A stretch of DNA of 64,000 nucleotides from NCBI RefSeq assembly GCF_000829445.1, contig NZ_JXRQ01000017.1:124001-188000 (forward strand). Reading direction: 5' to 3'. Position numbers and translations under genes: made by a program. The notes under the pieces are model-generated. The model was not told where the DNA came from. It did no database searches and saw nothing but the letters and a program-made list of their open reading frames with translations. Source of the stretch: Jeotgalibacillus alimentarius. Its GTDB lineage: Bacteria > Bacillota > Bacilli > Bacillales > Jeotgalibacillaceae. Shown in pieces: positions 60,794-64,000 of the stretch. Positions within the stretch are counted from its first letter, which is position 1, and each line of letters opens with the position of its first letter.

Positions 60794-62161
60794 ATGAAAA
60801 ATATACAAAGAACAGTTGCTCCTTCTCTGACAGAGGGAATCATCATTTTATTTATGATCATAGGCATCATGAGTGTAAGTATGATTGGATTTGGTTCAGT
60901 TCCGCATATTCCGATCATGATTTCCATCTTACTTCTATTATTATTTGGCTTGTTTAAAAAGTCACAGTTTAAAGTGCTTCAAGATGGTATGACAGCAGGT
61001 GCAGCAACTGGCCTTGGCGCAATCTTTATTTTTATCTTTATTGGCATGTTAATCAGTGCCTTTATGCTGTCGGGAACGATCCCCACATTAATGTATTACG
61101 GCTTGAATCTGACTGAATTCCCGTTCTTTTTTACAGCTGTATTTGCCATTACAGCTATTATCGGAATCAGTATTGGCAGTTCTTTAACGACTGTAGCTAC
61201 TGTGGGTGTGGTGTTTATCAGTATTGCAGGTTCACTCGATTTCTCCCTAGCTGTTACTGCAGGGGCGATTGTATCAGGGGCATTTTTTGGAGACAAAATG
61301 TCTCCTTTATCCGATACAACCAATCTTGCATCATCAGTAGTAGGCGTTGATTTGTTTGAACATATCAGGCATATGTCAATGACGACGATTCCTGCCTTTA
61401 TTCTCACAGCTGTATTTTTTATGTTCTTTCCTGCAGATCTGCAGACAGAATCAGCAGGTAGTGTGGTACAGCTTGGCGATGACCTGATCGCAACGGGACT
61501 GGTCCACTGGTATAGCCTGCTGCCGATCGGACTGCTGTTTTTATTTGCTGCGAAAAAGGTTCCGGCTTTATTAACGTTAACTGCTGCAATTATATTCAGT
61601 ATCGTGATCTCATATTTTCATTCAGCAACGCCTGTATCTGAATTGTTCCAGGTTTTATTTTCGGGATATGTGTCAGGCTCTGAAAGTGAGCAGGTAAATG
61701 AGTTGCTGAGCCGAGGCGGAATAGAGTCAATGATGTTTACAGTTTCGCTCGTTGTTCTTGCACTGGGACTTGGAGGATTATTATTCACAGCAGGTATCAT
61801 TCCAGTATTATTTGAACGAATGACAAATCAGAAAAACACTTTATTCAAAGCAGCAGGAACAGCTATTGGTACAAACGTGCTTGTGGGAGAACAATATTTG
61901 TCTATTCTGCTGACAGGTGAAACATTTGCTCATCAGGTGGATCAGGAAAAAATAGAACGTAAAAACTTATCAAGGGTTCTTGAAGACGCGGGAACCGTTA
62001 TTAATCCATTAGTCCCATGGGGCGTGTGCGGTGTATTTATTACAAGTGTGCTGAATGTCAGCGTTTTAGATTATCTGCCATTTGCGTTTTTCTGCCTGGT
62101 TTCACCGGTGATTACACTCATCTATATCAAAACAGGGTGGACCATTACGAAAACCGGATGA
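60794..62161 (+). CDS. nhaC: NhaC-family carrier, probable amino-acid (tyrosine) transporter
   Basis: A 455-residue membrane protein with about twelve helices of the Na+/H+ antiporter NhaC family. Motifs: FIGMLISAFMLSGTIPTLMYYGL, GSSLTTVATVGVVFISIA, AGAIVSGAFFGDKMSPLSDTTNLASSVVG and GTVINPLVPWGVCGVFITSVL. Although the family was named for Na+/H+ exchange, this copy is controlled by a T-box, which senses uncharged tRNA, so it more likely moves an amino acid such as tyrosine than only sodium. YheL is the B. subtilis comparator. TTGGAGG precedes the ATG. Confidence 0.85.
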   Translation: MKNIQRTVAPSLTEGIIILFMIIGIMSVSMIGFGSVPHIPIMISILLLLLFGLFKKSQFKVLQDGMTAGAATGLGAIFIFIFIGMLISAFMLSGTIPTLMYYGLNLTEFPFFFTAVFAITAIIGISIGSSLTTVATVGVVFISIAGSLDFSLAVTAGAIVSGAFFGDKMSPLSDTTNLASSVVGVDLFEHIRHMSMTTIPAFILTAVFFMFFPADLQTESAGSVVQLGDDLIATGLVHWYSLLPIGLLFLFAAKKVPALLTLTAAIIFSIVISYFHSATPVSELFQVLFSGYVSGSESEQVNELLSRGGIESMMFTVSLVVLALGLGGLLFTAGIIPVLFERMTNQKNTLFKAAGTAIGTNVLVGEQYLSILLTGETFAHQVDQEKIERKNLSRVLEDAGTVINPLVPWGVCGVFITSVLNVSVLDYLPFAFFCLVSPVITLIYIKTGWTITKTG

Positions 62162-62275
62162 TTTGATGATATTGTGAACGAAGCATTTTAAAATTGATTA
62201 GCGACAGGTTTGTCGGTATAGTGAAAAGTAGAGTAAAGTGCCGGTCTGTGCAGACTGGCGGAAGGAGCGTTTCAC

Positions 62276-64000
62276 TTGAATATCAGTCGTTTTTCAATCC
62301 GGCGACCTGTTTTTACGATCGTCACCATGCTGGTTGTTCTGCTGATCGGAACAATCTCATTAACCAGAATTCCCCTGCAGCTGATTCCGAATATTAATGC
62401 ACCTGTTTCAGTTGTTGTTACTTCATACCCGGGAGCGGGACCTACAGAAGTATTAGAAAAAATAACAAAACCAATTGAGTCTGAAGTATCATTACTTCCA
62501 GGACTGGAAAGTGTCCAGTCGACTTCAACAGAGGGCTCAAACCTGATTCTGCTTGAATTTAATTTCTCTACTGATATAGAAGAGATTGAAGCAGATATCA
62601 GACAGGCGGTAGAACAGGCGCAATTACCTGATGATGCAAATGAGCCGCGTGTCCTGCAGTTCGACCCGTCTCAATTTCCTGTCATCCAGATGAGCCTTCG
62701 TTCAGGAGATGAAGGCACAGATATCAGGGAACTTGCAGAAGAACTGGAAGTGGAATTGACTCGGACTGAAGGTGTTGCCAGTGTTGATATCTCTAATTCA
62801 CTTTCTGAAGAGGTCAGAATTTCACTTGACCAGGAACAGCTTGAAACTTATGGCTTAACTCAAACTGATATTTCAAACGCAATTCAGTCCAACAATATTT
62901 CATTTCCCGGTGATTCAGTTGAAACAGATGGGAAAAGCCTGACAACCAGGATTTTAAGTACGCTTACTTCAGTAGAAGATATTGAGAATCTTGTGGTATC
63001 TGCAGACCCGCAGACCGGAGATGATGTCACAATCAGTGACGTTTCAGAGATTACGCTTGGAGAACCTGAACAGAATGTCATCACAAGAGCGAATGAAGAA
63101 GATGCTGTTCTGATTAGTGTGCTCCAGGAATCAGATGCAAATACTGCTGATGTATCTACAGCTTTTCAGGAGTCACTTGATGAACTGCTGAATGAAGAAC
63201 GATATGAAAATGTAACGGCCGATGTACTTTTTGACCAGGGGGATTATATCCAGCTGGCGATCGGTAATATTGCGAGCTCACTGATTTTCGGGGGCATATT
63301 CGCGATGGCAGTATTGTTTCTATTCTTAAGAAATATTAAAAGTCCGATTATCATCGGTGTAGCGATTCCTTACTCAGTGATCGTCACATTTGTCCTGATG
63401 TACTTTGCAGATTTCTCACTGAACATCTTTACACTTGGTGCACTTGCACTTGGAATCGGAATGCTCGTGGATAATGCCATTGTTGTACTTGAAAATATCT
63501 ATCGTCATCTTGCTATGAAGAAAGATCCTAAAACAGCTGCGAGAGAAGGCTCAAAAGAGGTAGCAAGTGCAATTACAGCTTCCACACTGACCACAATTGC
63601 TGTATTCATTCCAGTTGTATTTATTGAGGGTCTGATTGGGGATCTGTTCACTGAATTTGCTTTAACCATTTCATTCAGTTTATTTGCATCGCTTGTTGTT
63701 GCATTAACAGTTATCCCGATGCTTGCGAGCAAAATGCTGAAAGAGCCGAAAGAAGATATAGAAGAAAAACGGAGAGAATCACCGTTTATCAAACGTTTTA
63801 TCAGTTCTGTCAGATGGTCATTAAGACGCAGATGGCTGCCACTGCTGATCATGACCGCATTGCTTGGAGCAAGTGGATACGGACTATTCAGCGTCGGTAC
63901 ACAATTTCTCCCGGCAACAGATGAAGGTTTCTTTGATATTAGTGTGTCCCTTGAAAATGGAACTGCAATAGAAGAAACTGAAGCTGTGGTTGATGCAATA
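62276..64000 (+). CDS. swrC: RND-family exporter (SwrC/AcrB-like), N-terminal part
   Basis: 575 codons of a large RND transporter, open to the right edge of the window with no stop. The translation begins NISRFSIRRPVFTIVTMLVVLLIG, the first helix, followed by the periplasm-like porter domain (LTRIPLQLIPNINAPVSVVV, PGLESVQSTSTEGSNLILLEF) and then the membrane domain with LGIGMLVDNAIVVLENIYRHL, where the conserved Asp takes part in proton coupling. Start is TTG at 62276 with GGAAGGAG upstream. SwrC (YerP) of B. subtilis exports surfactin-like molecules and is needed for swarming. Acidic composition is again notable. Only part of the gene is visible. Confidence 0.88.
   Translation, partial: MNISRFSIRRPVFTIVTMLVVLLIGTISLTRIPLQLIPNINAPVSVVVTSYPGAGPTEVLEKITKPIESEVSLLPGLESVQSTSTEGSNLILLEFNFSTDIEEIEADIRQAVEQAQLPDDANEPRVLQFDPSQFPVIQMSLRSGDEGTDIRELAEELEVELTRTEGVASVDISNSLSEEVRISLDQEQLETYGLTQTDISNAIQSNNISFPGDSVETDGKSLTTRILSTLTSVEDIENLVVSADPQTGDDVTISDVSEITLGEPEQNVITRANEEDAVLISVLQESDANTADVSTAFQESLDELLNEERYENVTADVLFDQGDYIQLAIGNIASSLIFGGIFAMAVLFLFLRNIKSPIIIGVAIPYSVIVTFVLMYFADFSLNIFTLGALALGIGMLVDNAIVVLENIYRHLAMKKDPKTAAREGSKEVASAITASTLTTIAVFIPVVFIEGLIGDLFTEFALTISFSLFASLVVALTVIPMLASKMLKEPKEDIEEKRRESPFIKRFISSVRWSLRRRWLPLLIMTALLGASGYGLFSVGTQFLPATDEGFFDISVSLENGTAIEETEAVVDAI

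Overview
The window reads as chromosomal DNA of a spore-forming, Gram-positive member of the Bacillales with moderate-to-low GC. Evidence: strong AGGAGG-type ribosome sites with frequent TTG/GTG starts, T-box leaders, CtsR and FapR operators, spore genes (cotO, cotZ-like, spoVAC-D-E, spoVIF, yjcZ-like), and gene order matching the Bacillus subtilis yjz/yja-app-trpS-yjb-yjc interval. The genus cannot be fixed from sequence alone; a Jeotgalibacillus- or Bacillaceae/Planococcaceae-like organism would fit.

Layout. 1-3.4 kb: start of uppP (minus, cut by the edge), clpB under a perfect CtsR box, yjzD, comZ. 3.4-6 kb: a REP-like palindrome, then fabH-fabF behind a FapR box. 6.2-12.1 kb: appDFABC oligopeptide importer. 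12.1-15.1 kb: a small membrane protein, trpS (minus) with a Trp T-box leader, and a secreted glycoside-hydrolase-like protein. 15.2-26.9 kb: the Spx/competence/(p)ppGpp block (yjbC, spx, mecA, coiA, pepF, yjbH, yjbI, yjbJ, yjbK, yjbM, nadK, yjbO, prpE). Spx, its proteolytic adaptor YjbH and the ClpC adaptor MecA lie close together, and clpB lies 14 kb away. 27-30.2 kb: mgtE, fabI (second FapR box), cotO. 30.2-36.6 kb: spore coat and spoVA-type operon, spoVIF, yjcF-yjcG-yjcH, yutG. 36.8-40.4 kb: TAXI-type TRAP transporter operon. 40.5-48.5 kb: tRNA-Val, FAD oxidoreductase, KinB-like kinase, a candidate free-standing structured RNA, orphan kynA, a GAF/GGDEF/EAL protein, aldA and an OsmC protein. 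48.6-51.4 kb: ykoGHI-like two-component operon whose kinase is split by an in-frame TGA. 51.5-57.4 kb: M42 peptidase, a stand-alone murE, nupC, a YueH-like protein, and a two-gene class F sortase/DUF4397 surface-protein pair. 57.5-64 kb: prfC, an EAL protein, an NhaC-family carrier under a T-box, and the start of an RND exporter (swrC-like).

The most notable non-coding signal is a repeat family of about 180-200 bp. It has three full copies (28576-28772, 54102-54293, 59183-59364) and one internally deleted copy (13371-13461) between the trpS T-box and the trpS start. The copies share outer TTAAAG/CTTTAA ends and a GC-rich core, and their internal hairpins change sequence while keeping pairing, so structure appears to be under selection. 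Other points of interest are the split sensor kinase, the sortase/MPETG pair, the 43.17-43.38 kb RNA with its own promoter and terminator, and a short transcript candidate at 20.98-21.08 kb. No CRISPR array, prophage, insertion sequence or rRNA operon was seen. Starts, promoters and RNA calls are by eye; no searches or folding programs were run.
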